From Thamnocephalis sphaerospora (taxonomy: Eukaryota > Zoopagomycota > Zoopagomycetes > Zoopagales > Sigmoideomycetaceae), in NCBI GenBank assembly GCA_003614735.1, contig KZ992438.1, positions 1-64,000 of the forward strand: DNA of 64,000 nucleotides, given 5' to 3'. This document shows, piece after piece, positions 31,211-42,611 of the stretch. Positions within the stretch are counted from its first letter, which is position 1, and each line of letters starts with the position of its first letter. Both the position numbers and the translations under genes were made by a program. A model generated the notes under the pieces. The model had not been told where the DNA came from, made no database searches, and saw only the letters and a list, made by a program, of their open reading frames with translations.

Positions 31211-31470
31211 CGTGGCTGAGTGGCTATGGCGGCTACGCTGGCAAGGATAGCGGAAAGTAGCGGCAGCAGCATCAGAGCACGTTGGTTTTCAGCGCTTGCA
31301 TGCTGAGCAGGTGTCGTAAAGACATCTGACTGGCAGGTTGACAGGCGTGTCACAGCCGCTGTCTGCAATAGCCAAGCACAGCTTTAAAAAGCACACTGTC
31401 TGCAGTATCCGTTTGCTTTCACGTTCTCAACTTTGTCTGCTCACTCGCATATCTGCTTGTCCGGAGTACC
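31211..31470. promoter_or_regulatory. Shared divergent promoter of the PARP and NADAR genes
   Basis: Only 260 bases separate the two start codons. TTTAAAAAG (about 31382-31390) may serve as a TATA-like element for the plus-strand gene; no clear box was found for the other direction. Confidence 0.5.
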
Positions 31471-32882
31471 ATGTTTCTGATGATCATGTGCTGTGTCTTG
31501 CTGTTCTTCACTGTTAATCGCTATCAGCAACTTGCCGACAATCAAGAACATCACGAGGCTAAGCAGCCTGATGCTAGGCTGGTTCAAGCAGAATATATGG
31601 GTTCAAGGCGGCCGCGACGCGGCAGGCGACCGCAACAAGGTGCTGGAAAAAGCGGCGCCAAAGCCAGCACTCACCAGCCAACCAATCTGGCCACAAGAGC
31701 AATGGCAGGCCGCGATAGATCGTATGCAGCAGCAGCAGCAGCAGCAAAGGCCGCAGGGTCAAAGGCGGCAAACAAAGCACCCAATACGGAACAGGAGAGC
31801 GAGGCAGCACTTTTGTCACATCGGCTGGCGGCAGAGGTGCTTGCTGCGCTAACGCCATGCTCACCCGTATCTACAGTGCCGGATACGTGGTACCTTACCA
31901 GCTGGTATACGTCAACCGCCGTACTTGCGGTGGTTGGGCTGCAGCACGGGCCTCCGGCCATCACGGCACTGCACGACACGCTGAGAAGGTGTCATGTCAA
32001 GTCGGCCTGTCTATTCTATGACATGCAAGTGCTGAGCACGGTCATTGTAAATGATATGCTTTGGCACACCCGGCGCCGTCATCGTTTGCTTCTTTTCATG
32101 CCGGAGCAGACTGCTGCAATGCGTTACATTGGACTGAGCAGGTATTTGCGCGCTCAATTTGACAAGGAGACACTGCCTATTTGTGCGCTATTGCCAAAGA
32201 AAGCGCTCTATAGTGAACTACTGCAATGGAGAGTATGTGGTGTTGAGGCGGGGACCGACAAGGACTCACTACACCGACATCTCATACGCATCATCAATAT
32301 GGTAGGTGCGAGCGTGACAGCGCGCTCTTTTACTGCCTAACGATGGCTATGATGGCTGCGGCAGCCACCACTTTCCGAGTGCGTGCGATTTTACCACAAG
32401 CACCAGCCGTTCTACGAGTTTACCAACTTTTATCATGCGCCTTTTTGGCTTGATGGCATTTTGTGGCCCACCTCGGAGCATTTCTGTAAGTATATGTTGC
32501 ATCTAGTTCTTGCGCCCTGCTGATGCAAGAGACAGTCCAGGCCAGCAAGTTCTGGAATAGGGATGTATTCAGCAGGATCGTATGTGCAGATACAGCCCGT
32601 GACGCTTTCACCATAGCGCGCCGGTATGATGCACAGAAACGCCTCGACTGGGAAGAGGTCAAGGAAGCGATCATGCGCCGGGCCCTGATCGCCAAGTTTC
32701 AGACCCACTCCATTCTGCGCCACAAGCTTCTAGCTACGTGCAATGCTCGGCTAGTCGAACACACTTACAACGACCGCTACTGGGGTGATGGTGGCGATGG
32801 CACTGGTCGCAATCGTTTGGGAAAGCTACTGCTAGACGTGCGCCAAAAGCTAGCTAGTGACATGGACCTTTGCAAACTGTAA
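31471..32882 (+). CDS. NADAR (YbiA/RibX-type) protein with N-terminal extension
   Basis: Three exons (31471-32301, 32365-32485, 32536-32882) give 432 residues. The C-terminal 145 residues are a NADAR domain: FYEFTNFYHAPFWLDGILWP, TSEHFFQASKF across the second splice, DWEEVKEAIMRRALIAKF, LLATCNARLVEH, NDRYWGDGGDGTGRNRLGKLLLDVR. NADAR proteins are N-glycosidases; bacterial members act on riboflavin intermediates or remove ADP-ribose from guanine bases. The first 277 residues hold a possible N-terminal signal anchor (FLMIMCCVLLFFTV), a basic and Ala/Gln-rich linker, and an unrecognised globular part (about 120-277). The second ATG at AMAGRDRSY would avoid the anchor. It is paired with the PARP gene. 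Confidence 0.87.
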
Positions 32883-33681
32883 ACGCAGACTGCAGCTCAG
32901 CATTCGCACGTGCATCTCTGGCCATTGTTCAAGGTGTCTGCGTTTGCGTGAGCGGGCTTCTTTGTTTGCTCTAGTAAAGAATGAGGCGTGGACTGGGCAG
33001 TCGAGTGTCAAACACGCCTCTGTAATTGCTAGTGATGACATTGGATAAAGATCAAATGGTCAATCGCCTACCATGAGCTGACAGCCTGCTAGTTCCCGCT
33101 GCCTTTGTCGGATTCAGATGCGCAAAAGGCAGAATCAGCCGGTGCCTGTATGGCAATCACGTGTAGGGAATGCATGCTTTGTAGCCTCATTTCCCAGAGC
33201 GACAGAATCTCGTTGTTTGCCCATTTGCACGCAATAAGCAGTCACAACGACGCATCTTTTCTGCGGATACACTGCTTTATCTTGTAGCCTGATGGCGCGT
33301 GTTTGCTGTCGTAAGCTACCGTTAACTGTGTACAGCCGATGGTACAGTCATGGCGTGGACATTGTCTGCGCCGCTGCATATTGAGCCAGCGCGCAAACGT
33401 GCACTAGCACACACGCGCAGTTGTCCAATATAGGCATCTACCTGATGTGCACCGCTACGGTCGACAACTGCCAGGTTCTTACCGTATAAAGTCAGGCATT
33501 AGCTGACATGCTTTTTCCAGGCGGCCAGCTCCTACTCTCAGCAACCGCCACGATACACCCAACCACTCCATCGCATCCAGCTCTTTCGTGTGCCTACATA
33601 TTCTGCCTGACAGACGCTCGGCGTAACGTTCTCACCCATATACGAGCAACAATATAGAACCCAGACTTGTGGTACAGCAGC
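32883..33681. other. Intergenic, no gene seen
   Basis: About 800 bases between two plus-strand genes; no supported coding sequence or RNA gene. Confidence 0.45.
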
Positions 33682-34086
33682 ATGATTGCGCCACTGAGGA
33701 AGCTGGCGATACTGGCGAGTGTTATTGCCGTGGCAGTGCCGACATCTGCCCGGCAGGCTCATGCGCGGCTAGGTTTTGAATGCGGGCCTGGATTTCCCTC
33801 ATGGTGCACGGTGTCCGGCTCGATCAATAACGGCATGTACAGCTGGTCGCACGTCCATAGCAGCAAAACCTGCGAGTCACTGCTTTGCTATGCTCCCAAA
33901 GCATGCAGCTCCGATGGCGTCATGTGCTTGCGAGCGTCCTTTACTCCTCAGTATAACGGACGCGCAAGGATGCAAGTGTGGTACGGCGAGCGATCCAGCG
34001 AATGCGAGTGCTTTCCTAGCAAATACTTCAAGCGGGGACTTTTGCACGTTGGATGCGAATGCGAAACCGAATACGAGGTGTTATAG
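33682..34086 (+). CDS. Small secreted cysteine-rich protein
   Basis: Starting at the ATG before ATTGCGCCACTG gives 134 residues. A signal peptide (about 1-24, LAILASVIAVAVPTSARQA) is followed by a mature part with about eleven cysteines (FECGPG, SWCTV, KTCESLLCYA, KACSSDGVMC, SECECF, VGCECE). There is no second hydrophobic segment or GPI-type ending, so the protein should be secreted and disulfide-bonded. An apparently functional signal peptide plus dense cysteines in a 110-residue mature chain is the usual picture of a fungal effector or wall-associated protein, but I see no named family. Confidence 0.65.
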   Translation: MIAPLRKLAILASVIAVAVPTSARQAHARLGFECGPGFPSWCTVSGSINNGMYSWSHVHSSKTCESLLCYAPKACSSDGVMCLRASFTPQYNGRARMQVWYGERSSECECFPSKYFKRGLLHVGCECETEYEVL

Positions 34087-34462
34087 TGTGCCGCCGCAAC
34101 ACCTTTTTACGTCAATATAGTGTTGCATTTATCGTGCGTGTGCACTGGCATACTTGGAGGGTGTATGAGTTCTCGTCGGTCATGCCACGTACTGCTCCGC
34201 TGAGAATGCTGTCCTTGATGGCCGTGCTGCTCATGTGGCCGCCCAACTTTGCCAGGTATAGTCCAGTTGACAACAACTGCACGTTACGTACCGCTGCCAA
34301 AAGAGCGGTGAACGGTGCTGTTACCTTGACGGCAACACCATAACTGTCCATCGATTCAGACTTGACTTGTTGTGACTCGAGTGTCTCGTTATAACAACAA
34401 ACCATCTGCTTGTTTCAGCGTGTGCCATCACTTGCACCGTTGTTTTCTGCGCCCATTGCATC
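34087..34462. other. Intergenic, no gene seen
   Basis: The 376 bases that hold the 3' flank of the cysteine-rich protein and the promoter of the UBR7-like gene. Confidence 0.45.
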
Positions 34463-36127
34463 ATGCCAGAGGAGCAACCAGTCCCCAGGTCGAGCAGCTC
34501 GTCCTCAAATGTAGAGGCGGCGAAGGAGACGCCAAATCTGTCTGTGAAAGAAGAAGAAGAAGAGGCGATAAACGAGGTTGACGCCCAAACTGTGAATGAC
34601 GATGACACTGTGACGGCCGAGGACGTGCTGCGTGCACAGACCGAGTTGGAACGCGACGCGGCAGAGGTGCTTCCAGGACGCTTTGACCGCTGTACTGTTT
34701 CGCTTGGTCCGACGCGCCAAAACGTGTATGCCTGTCTGACCTGTGCGCCGACGCAGGCGCGTGGTCTATGCTACGCGTGCAGTATTGCGTGTCATGCTGA
34801 ACATCAGCTGGTGGAGTTATTCTACCGGAGGCGATTTGTCTGCGACTGCGGCAGCGGCAAGATGTCCAGCCCATGTCAGCTCTCCAAGGGAACAACGGTA
34901 GAAGAGATGGATGATGCGGTGAAGCAAAATAGCTACGATCACAACTATTTGGGACGATTTTGCCGGTAAGCATAACGTGCAAGCAGTTCAGCAGACGATG
35001 GCGGCGACTTGACCATGGCGTTTAGGTGTGATACTACATACGATCCTGAGGAGGAGACTGGCACCATGTACCAGTGCGTTGTTTGCGAGGACTGGTTTCA
35101 TGAACGCTGTATCGACCGCGTGAGTAGCCGGACATGCATACTGTTCACTCACAGTAGCGCGCTGACACCTGCATAGATGCCAGCCTCACCAGATGATTTC
35201 GAAGAGTTTTGCTGTCACAAATGTGTCGACCGTCTGCCGTTCCTCAAGCAGTATGCGCTGGTGCTGCCTGAGGCTTCAGCGCCAATGGCTAGCGATGCAA
35301 CACAGGAGGAAGCGCATACGAACGAGCGGAAGCGCAGTCTTGGTGTCGATGTAGCGGAGGACTCACGGCCTGCCGCAGAACATATGGGTGATGCCGAAAC
35401 TGCCAAGCGCATTTGCACCGCAGATACTTTGGCGGATGTAGCAAAAGATGTGGCCACATCCTCGTCAGGTCTGATTTGCAAACTGACGCATGCACCCGCA
35501 ACAAGCAGCAGCACGGCAGACACTGCAGACACACCGGCCATCGACCTCTTTTTCACCGACGGTTGGCGTGAAAGACTCTGCCGATGCAATCATGTGCGTA
35601 GCGTGCAGCCGGGTGGTCGGACATTACGCTCAATGCTGATGGCAACTTTAGTGCATGGATACATATCGTAAGCATGATGTGGAGTACTTGTTGGCGGCCG
35701 AAAAGGCACATGAGCCAGAAAAGGACGAGGAGTCAGGTAAGCTGGACCAGAAAACAGTTGGTGTGTGCTATGCTAAGTGCACGCATGTTGTGCAGGAATG
35801 TCACTCTTTGAACTAGGCGTGCAGAAGCTGCAGGGCATGGATCGCGTTCAGGCCGTCAACGGACTGCTGGCCTACGATAGAATGCGGTAAGTGCTGCTTA
35901 CGCGCACATGTGCAGACGGCACACGACTCATCGCTCTATTTTGCCGATTAGCAACGAAATCCGATCGTTTTTGTCTTCGTTTGCCTCGGCTGGCACCGTT
36001 GTCACCAAGAACGATGTGGAAGCATTTTTTGCGGTAAGCAAGAGCAAACATACATGATGGTGGCCGATGAACTTTTGTGCTGATGTATTTGGCGCCAACA
36101 TAGGAGAAAATGCAGAGACGAGCATGA
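34463..36127 (+). CDS. UBR7-like E3 ubiquitin ligase (UBR box plus PHD finger)
   Basis: Seven exons (34463-34965, 35026-35119, 35177-35593, 35652-35736, 35796-35886, 35952-36033, 36104-36127) give 431 residues. An acidic N terminus precedes the UBR box (YACLTCAPTQARGLCYACSIACHAEHQLVELFYRRRFVCDC split over about 88-130). The PHD finger spans the first two introns (CRCDTTYDPEEETG, YQCVVCEDWFHERC, FCCHKC). The C-terminal signature is WRERLCRCNHCMDTYRKHDVEYLL, then SLFELGVQKLQGMDRVQAVNGLLAYDRM. This is the domain order of UBR7 and of fission yeast Mlo2. It is likely an N-recognin-related ligase with chromatin links through the PHD finger. Length matches the family. Confidence 0.92.
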
Positions 36128-36243
36128 CCATGCGCGTTGCCTGTCGTAGCCAATGTATCGGCCTAGTAAATAGACCCGCGATACTGCTCATTTCTGCAAA
36201 GCAAGATGCATATTCTAGTGTCGATCCTGCAGCAATGGTCGGG

Positions 36244-37504
36244 CTATGACTGCTCCTGTTGCAACCGCGCCTTTAGCTTGGCTTCTTTGGCGGTGCGGTA
36301 CGCATTCACCACGCGGTCGCGCTCGGTGTCTAGGATGCGTCGCGTGGCTGCAGACATATCCTTGAGACGGCGACGATTCTGCGCGCGCAGATCGTCTGCA
36401 GCGACATCGCCCAGTGTTTTCGGCCGTGCTGCAGCGGGAGTACTAGTCGTATCAGCAGAGGCTGCCTTGCCTGCTGCCTTTGCCTTGTTTGCAGCGAGCT
36501 GTTGCGCAGCCTTTCCACGCGCTTTGGGTGCTACGGTCAGTGTAGGTGGCTGCTGCACAACCTCGCCAAACTGGACACGGTCCTGCAAATCGTCAAAGTC
36601 AAGGGCCTCCTGGTCTTCCCGCGCCTTGAGCTTCTTGCGCTCCTCCTTTTCCTTCATTTTGGCCCGCCAGCTACATGCCATGCACAATCGCGACGCTATT
36701 ATTAGTAAGCGTATCTTTGACGTCCACTCGCAGTGCTCCTCCAAGTGCTCACCGCTTCTTCCGATCCACCTTGGCCTGGCTCTCGCCGTTCATGTCGTTC
36801 AAAATCTGCCGCGTCTGCGTCTTTAGTCGTCTACACAACAGCATCGCCATCGCTGTTTTAGCACACAAGCGTCGCACATGGAACTGCACACGCTCTTACC
36901 TGGAATACTCGTTGTAGGATTCGCCAACCTGCATCTTCATTGTATTCTATAATGCGTTTCAATGTAGCTTTGATTAAATGACCCACTAGTTGATACCGCC
37001 ATTGCCAATTAGCGCCTACCGTATTGTTCTTGCCAGCCTAACCATCATCGCCGCCATCATTGTCGTCGCAGGTATCTGTCAGATATATGCCGCACACTGC
37101 ATCTGCTGCCGCGCTAACCTTTGCTTCACTTCCGGCATTCTCGCCATTCTTGCGTGCTTTAGGCGCCTTTTTCTGCTGCTCACGCTGCACCTCTTGTTCC
37201 CGCTCTTTCTTTCGCTTCACGAGCTCCTCCTGACGCAGTAGTGTCCGGAAGGCGCGCGGATAGTCGGCCAGCTCCTGCTTTGTTGGGCCGCCCTCTTTTT
37301 CTGGCTGCGACCGGCCCTTCTTGCGCTTACTACCGCGCTTTTCAGCCAAACTCACACCGCCCAACGGTGCGCTGGGCGGCAGGTCCATTCTGCACAGGCA
37401 TTGTCAGTAAATACCTAGTCCGCAGTATCGGAGCAAATGTGCGCTTACTCTGCAGCCGGGCGCTCCTGGCCTGGTGCGCGTGTGCGCTTTCGTTTGGTAG
37501 GCAT
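36244..37504 (-). CDS. CCDC137-like nucleolar basic protein
   Basis: Five exons (37504-37449, 37389-37119, 36934-36900, 36830-36753, 36670-36244) give 288 residues. The start MPTKRKRTRAPGQERPAAE is basic. The conserved blocks follow: GTLLRQEELVKRKKE-like coiled region, the short exon MQVGESYNEYSRR, KKRWRAKMKEKEERKK, and DRVQFGEVVQQPPTLTVAP, which is the clearest match to the CCDC137 family. The rest is Ala/Lys-rich and ends in RVVNAYRTAKEAKLKARL. Human CCDC137 is a nucleolar/chromosome-periphery protein. The second intron is unusually long (about 184 bases). It is divergent from the PQ-loop gene. Confidence 0.78.
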
Positions 37505-37885
37505 GCTGCAGGCTGTGTAGGATCGGCGGCGCAGAATGTGGAATCGCAAGAAAGAAAAAACACAAACGTCAAAGGCCGCCGTAGCTAGTCACACTGACGT
37601 CTGAAAAAGCACCGTCTTTGTCCTCGTCACCCGTGCTAGGCGTCCTCTCCTTCATCCCGCAACCTTGTCATCTCTCTGACCCCTGGCCCCGTGCTTCCCC
37701 TACACTCACCTAGCCAAGCGCGCAGCGTGCAACTGTACCGGTGTGCACGCACGCTCATCGAGTGCCGTGTCTAGCTCGCTCTGTATTCTTGTGCGTTGTT
37801 GCCATAGTCATCTCGCACGGTGCTGTACCTCACTGCTGTAGTGCTCTACTCTCGTATCCAGTCGTTAGCCTCCCGCACCGTCGCC
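37505..37885. promoter_or_regulatory. Divergent promoter, pyrimidine-rich toward the PQ-loop gene
   Basis: From about 37610 to 37870 the plus strand is C/T-rich (CCTCTCCTTCATCCCGCAACC), as in other leaders of this window. No TATA box was found. Confidence 0.5.
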
Positions 37886-39398
37886 ATGGAGTCCTTCCAG
37901 ACGCCCGACGGGATGGCTGTGTTTTGGGGCAGCCCGGACGTCCTAACATGCGACACAACGCACAGCGTGTCGCACTTTGTGCTGGGCACGTTTATCTGTA
38001 TCGGCATGTTTGTATCCTACTTACCACAGCATTACAAAATCATTAGTACGGCCAGCAGCGAGGGCTTCAGCCCACTGTTTCTGCTGCTCGGCTGCCTTGG
38101 AGCATGGAGCAACGTGGTCAACATTACGGTGCTTCAGTGGGACGTCATGCGCTGTTGCACGGTGGTGGTAAGTGATCTGCGCGACGGCAACGCCGCCAGA
38201 GTCTCGCTGACTGCTGCATTGTAGTCGTTTGGCACCTGCTTGGAGCACATTCTAGGCATCATACAGATTGCAGTACAGTGGCTCATGTTTGTCCTGGTGT
38301 ATCCTTGCGCTGTTATACGCGGGCTTGTGCTGCGTGCGTCCATGAATCAGGATGCAGTGTACCCTTGACTCGTCATACCGCGTAGCTTTATCCTGTTTAT
38401 GATCTACTTTCCAACGCGGAAAAAGTACATTTACCAGGCCATGCCGCGTCCGCTAGAGGGTGATGGCGTAGACTACAGCGATATCGTCGCCGATGACAGC
38501 CCTCGCCGCCCAATAGACGACAGGACGTGCGAGAACAGGGACGCCGCCGCATACCAGGATGAGGCAGACACCGTCGACTCGGACGCTAACGAGCAGACAA
38601 CACTACTGAGAGGTGCTGCAGCCGAGTCACGCACGCTGACCACAGAGTGGCGCACGTCGCTGCTGGTGGCTGTGCTGGTGACCGCACACTTTACTGTCTG
38701 CCTGCTGACCACCGTGTTGCTCTTGTCAGCCAATGGTGCCAGCCACAGTCAGACTCGCTACTGGGCTGGCGTGATGGGTGTTTTCAGCATGTTTGTGGCT
38801 ACGGTGCAGTATCTGCCACAAATCTGGAAGACCTGGTGTGCCAAAGTAAGCAGTGCGGTGGCGGCGTCTGCTGTCGCGACCATACTAAGCAGTCGCGCTT
38901 GCATCCCCTATTGCTAAAGACCGTAGGCGCACTAAGTATCATCATGATGATGATCCAGACACCGGGTAGGTGGCGTGACTATGGCATGACCGCGCATGTG
39001 CTGATGACGATGCGATCGACGCAGGCTCGTTTGTCTTTGCGTATACCTTGGCTGCGCGCGAGGGCACCAACTGGACCACGTGGATCACCTATCTCGTCAG
39101 CGGCTGTCTGCAAGGCACGCTCCTGGTGATGTGCATTATTTGGGACGCACGCGAGAAGCGTCAGAAGCAGGCGGCTGAGCAACTCGCTGATTCGGCGGAT
39201 GATTGCTCCGATCACGATGCGCCCGACTCCAGCGCCGGCCTGGCTTCGTCCGCCACTCCGGGCTCAACGACTGACCGTGCTCTCCCCATTCCCAATCAGT
39301 TTGACGACGATGGTGACGACCGTATTGCACTGGACAACGACGACGACGACGATGCCGACGAGACCAGCCAGCTTCTTGCTGTGAGCAGTACCCCGTGA
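37886..39398 (+). CDS. PQ-loop repeat membrane protein
   Basis: Five exons (37886-38167, 38225-38298, 38386-38845, 38920-38965, 39025-39398) give 411 residues. The first PQ-loop is SYLPQHYKIISTASSEGFSP in helix 2 and the second is QYLPQIWKTWCAKTVGALS, each starting a three-helix unit. About seven hydrophobic segments can be counted, with a charged Asp-rich loop between the two units (DDRTCENRDAAAYQDEADTV). The C terminus is acidic and ends in a dileucine-type DETSQLLAV motif, which suggests vacuolar or endosomal sorting. PQ-loop proteins include vacuolar cationic amino acid exporters and cystine transporters; the substrate here is not known. Confidence 0.88.
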
Positions 39399-39742
39399 TT
39401 GGCCCTTGGATTGGTTCACGTGATTAAAATCGAAATGGGTGTCATAGCGATTGGGCAGATCATCGCCGCCCGGTTTGTTTTGATTCTACATCCGCATTGG
39501 CGCCACTTGCATTGCTCCTTCCACTATTCCTCGCGCGCTACCCTGCCCTTCGCTTCACACCCTTTTGATACACAAGCCTCGGTGGCGGCGAGCTGTGTGT
39601 GATTCGCTGCTGCTGCTGCACAAACTTGCAGCAAGTCTGCAGTGGCATTGACGCTGACTACCGCACACATTACTCGACGCTAATTCATCTGTGGCGATAC
39701 AATCATCTGCGTTGCTGACGTGTCAGCGAATCGTGCGGTGCT
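39399..39742. other. Intergenic, no gene seen
   Basis: About 340 bases; a short TGCTGCTGCTG run lies near 39607. It contains the promoter of the DSN1 gene. Confidence 0.45.
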
Positions 39743-41836
39743 ATGATGCCGCGCACTACGCCGGACAAGGTACGTGCGCCATAAACAACTGCCTCCTTGC
39801 GCACCGACTGAGAAGCCTGTTTGTTGCCCAATGCGCAGCGATCAGCCGCAGCAATGCTCGAGACAGCCAAAGGTACTGCGATGCACACGTGTCTATCTTG
39901 CAACATTCGCTGATTTGCGTCTCGCGTATAGGCGACGATGTACTACTGAGCGACTGTGGATTTGAGTTTCGTCCACATCGTAAACGCGCAAAAACAAACG
40001 GCGTCAGCACTGCAACGGTGGCAAAGCAGCCTGTGCGTCGCAGTCCCCGCGCTTCTGCTAGAGTGCAAACCATTGTAAACAATGGCGTTACACCTCGGAC
40101 AACGCGCGCTAGTGAGAAGGCTGCGCATAGCGCCAAGAAAGCCCATCCGCAAAAAGAGACTACTTCAGAGGCGACCAAGGTGGCGAGACAAACAGATACA
40201 TATCGGGATGAGACGCCAGCGCATACGATAACCGCAGCGGCCATTCGTAAAGAGAAGGCGTCACCCGGAAAGGCGGTAGTGTCGCCAGCGACCAAACAAA
40301 CGCCGACACGCGCTCCAAAGACGCCAGCGAGCGCTCCAACTGCATTTACATCAGCAGCCAAGCGAGTCCAAGTATCGGTGGTCATTCCGTCGCCTCAGCA
40401 GAAACGCGTTGCGCGCGAATCGCTGTCAAACTGTCATTTGTTGGATACGCCACCGCAGCTGTCGCGATCGGTCTTTTCGCAAATAGGCATCGACACGGTA
40501 GTGCCAGTAAAACTGGACAATTTGCCAGAGTCAGAGAGCAAGAGATACATTCAGGAATCGGCACGGCGCCGCTCTAGCACTGTGTCGCGCGGTCAACGAG
40601 CATCTTCGCTTCTAGGCGACATTCCAGGTACGTAGCGACGGCGGGTGAATATGGTTCGAGTGTGTGGAATCAGAGTGTCGCGCTGTTGGCCATGACGGCT
40701 GACGCACAAGCATACGCTCCACTAGATCTGCCGCCTGATAATATTTCACCCGAGCTATTTTATCGGCACATTGCAGCGAAACTGCCAGGCCCCGTGCGTG
40801 TTCGTCAACTGCTGATGTGGTGTATGCAGCATGTATTGAACACGCAGAAAAAGGGCACATCCACCCTTGAACGCAACGCTGTCTTTTTGGGTGAGTGTTT
40901 GAGCACGCTAATGGCGGTGGCAGGCGACCAGTTGCTTACAATCTGCGTGTCCATCACAGCAAAAAATGGTGGCAAATGCGGTAATTGGGCGGCTAAAGGA
41001 GCACAAAGTGAACACCTCATTTTATACACGCGACGTAAGTTGTTTAGTAGCATGGCTGGAAAGAGCGACCTCCGCGTGCCCGAGTTTAACGTTATGCAAC
41101 ATGGACGCATTATAGGCATCGTACGACGAGGTGCCGACTGGAAAGCAAAAGTTGCAAGAGCACCCCCAGAATGTCATCAATACCAAGGCAAAAGCTGAAA
41201 TTGAACGCGACATTGTACGGTACGTTTCACGGCAAAAGGCGACCTGCTTGGATGCTGCTGGGAATCAGGCGGGCAGCAGTATGGCTGGCTGGATAGTACG
41301 ATACTTGTCATTAACTGTGTCTGCGTGTCTATGTCTATAGGCTACATGCGGAAGTCGACGAGTGGACGGCACGGATTGACGAGTACAACGGTGAACATGC
41401 CCTGATTACGAATCGCCGGCAAAAACTGGCCGATGCGACGGCGGAGCCATTTACGTTGGATCTTGAAAAGCTGCGACCGTCCGAAGCAGACTTTGCTCGA
41501 CGCTTTATGCGTGATAAGCTTGCTGCGATCGATACTCCAGACGGTGATGGACACAACGCGGCCAGTGGAGATGCAGCGAGGGCTGAACGTGATGAGGATG
41601 AGGATGAGCATGCACTTTGCGATGAAGTCGATCAGCTGGCCACAGCAGTCGCGCAGCTGAATGCGCAAATCAACTTGCTGGGTGGACGCACACATCAGCT
41701 CACGCAGGAAGCGCGTGCGGCCACCAAGTACGGCGAGGAGATTGTAGCGCGCGTGCGTACGCGTGAGCAGACTGCAGAAAGCGCCACGCCCGACCCAATG
41801 GATCTGCTACGTGCGCTTTCTATAGTGCGCCGATAG
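39743..41836 (+). CDS. DSN1: Kinetochore protein DSN1 (Mis13), MIS12 complex
   Basis: The clear exons are 39743-39769, 39839-39872, 39932-40627, 40711 to about 40916, 40960-41034, 41131-41219 and 41341-41836. Two tiny first exons encode MMPRTTPDK and RSAAAMLETAK. A long basic Lys/Thr/Pro-rich region follows, then the family signature ARRRSSTVSRGQRASSLLG, FYRHIAAKLPGPVRVRQLLMWC, VIGRLKEHKVNTSFYTRD and HPQNVINTKAKAEIE, and a coiled coil with heptads to the end (VDEWTARIDEYN; VDQLATAVAQLN). DSN1 anchors the MIS12 complex at the centromere; RRSS is the region regulated by Aurora B in other species. Junctions between 40627 and 40960 are the least certain. Confidence 0.85.
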
Positions 41837-42611
41837 TTTTCGCCACGCACGCTTTTCCGCCTCACCGCCTTTCTCGTTTTAAGCCACCACATTTGTTTGC
41901 CGCATGCTATCTGCATGCCAACTGTGTTTTTCACTGTATCATCTGTTGTCTATTGCCTTTGGCCTATCTATACGCACCTCACTCACTCTGCCTCTGCATC
42001 GCTTTCCAGTCTCACTGCCTCCACCGTTGACCCGGATGGTCTGATGCCGTCTCTGTAACCTGTACCCCAGCTGGCGCGAATAAACGCACACGCATATACA
42101 CGTGCTTTGACGGCGGCAGCATTGCTGTATGCGCAACGGCATGTCACGCGCACCAGGGTGGCCATCACCTTGACAACGTCGGCATTCCGTTGCCTGCATG
42201 TCCACAGTGACGTCGCACCATCGGGCCTTGCCTATCCGCGCGCCGACGACCAGGTCACCAGCATCGGTTGTGCCGTCCGCGGCCGCCTACACATACAGGC
42301 ATTTACATAGCATCCACCTACGCCCAAACTCACACGTCGCATCGCATGTTCTTTCACCAACACTTGCAGTGAACTACTTTCTGATCAATGACCTGCTGAT
42401 CTGCTTCGTCGTCTGGTCTATTTCTTGGCCTGCCCAACTGTCTTCTCCATTTTCTGCATATATTACATATATGCCAGTGCCCGAACCAGCTCAAATCCAC
42501 GCGTCATCGAGTCGACAATCTATAACGTAAACCTTGCCTACCAGCCTGTTGCTCGACAGCTTGCAGACTGTTCTACTGATCAGTGCGTCAAAACTTGAGG
42601 TGTCGATTCAA
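41837..42611. other. Intergenic / 5' leader, pyrimidine-rich
   Basis: About 775 bases rich in C and T. It probably holds the promoter and leader of the next gene; a plus-strand frame at 42198-42530 has no domain. Confidence 0.45.

Noticed and set aside
36206-36826. 206-codon plus-strand frame
   Set aside because: Antisense shadow of the CCDC137-like exons.
40628-40680. Short DSN1 intron of 29-38 bases using GTAGCG as donor
   Set aside because: Shorter than any other intron here; the GTACGT donor with the acceptor at 40710 is in phase and of normal length.
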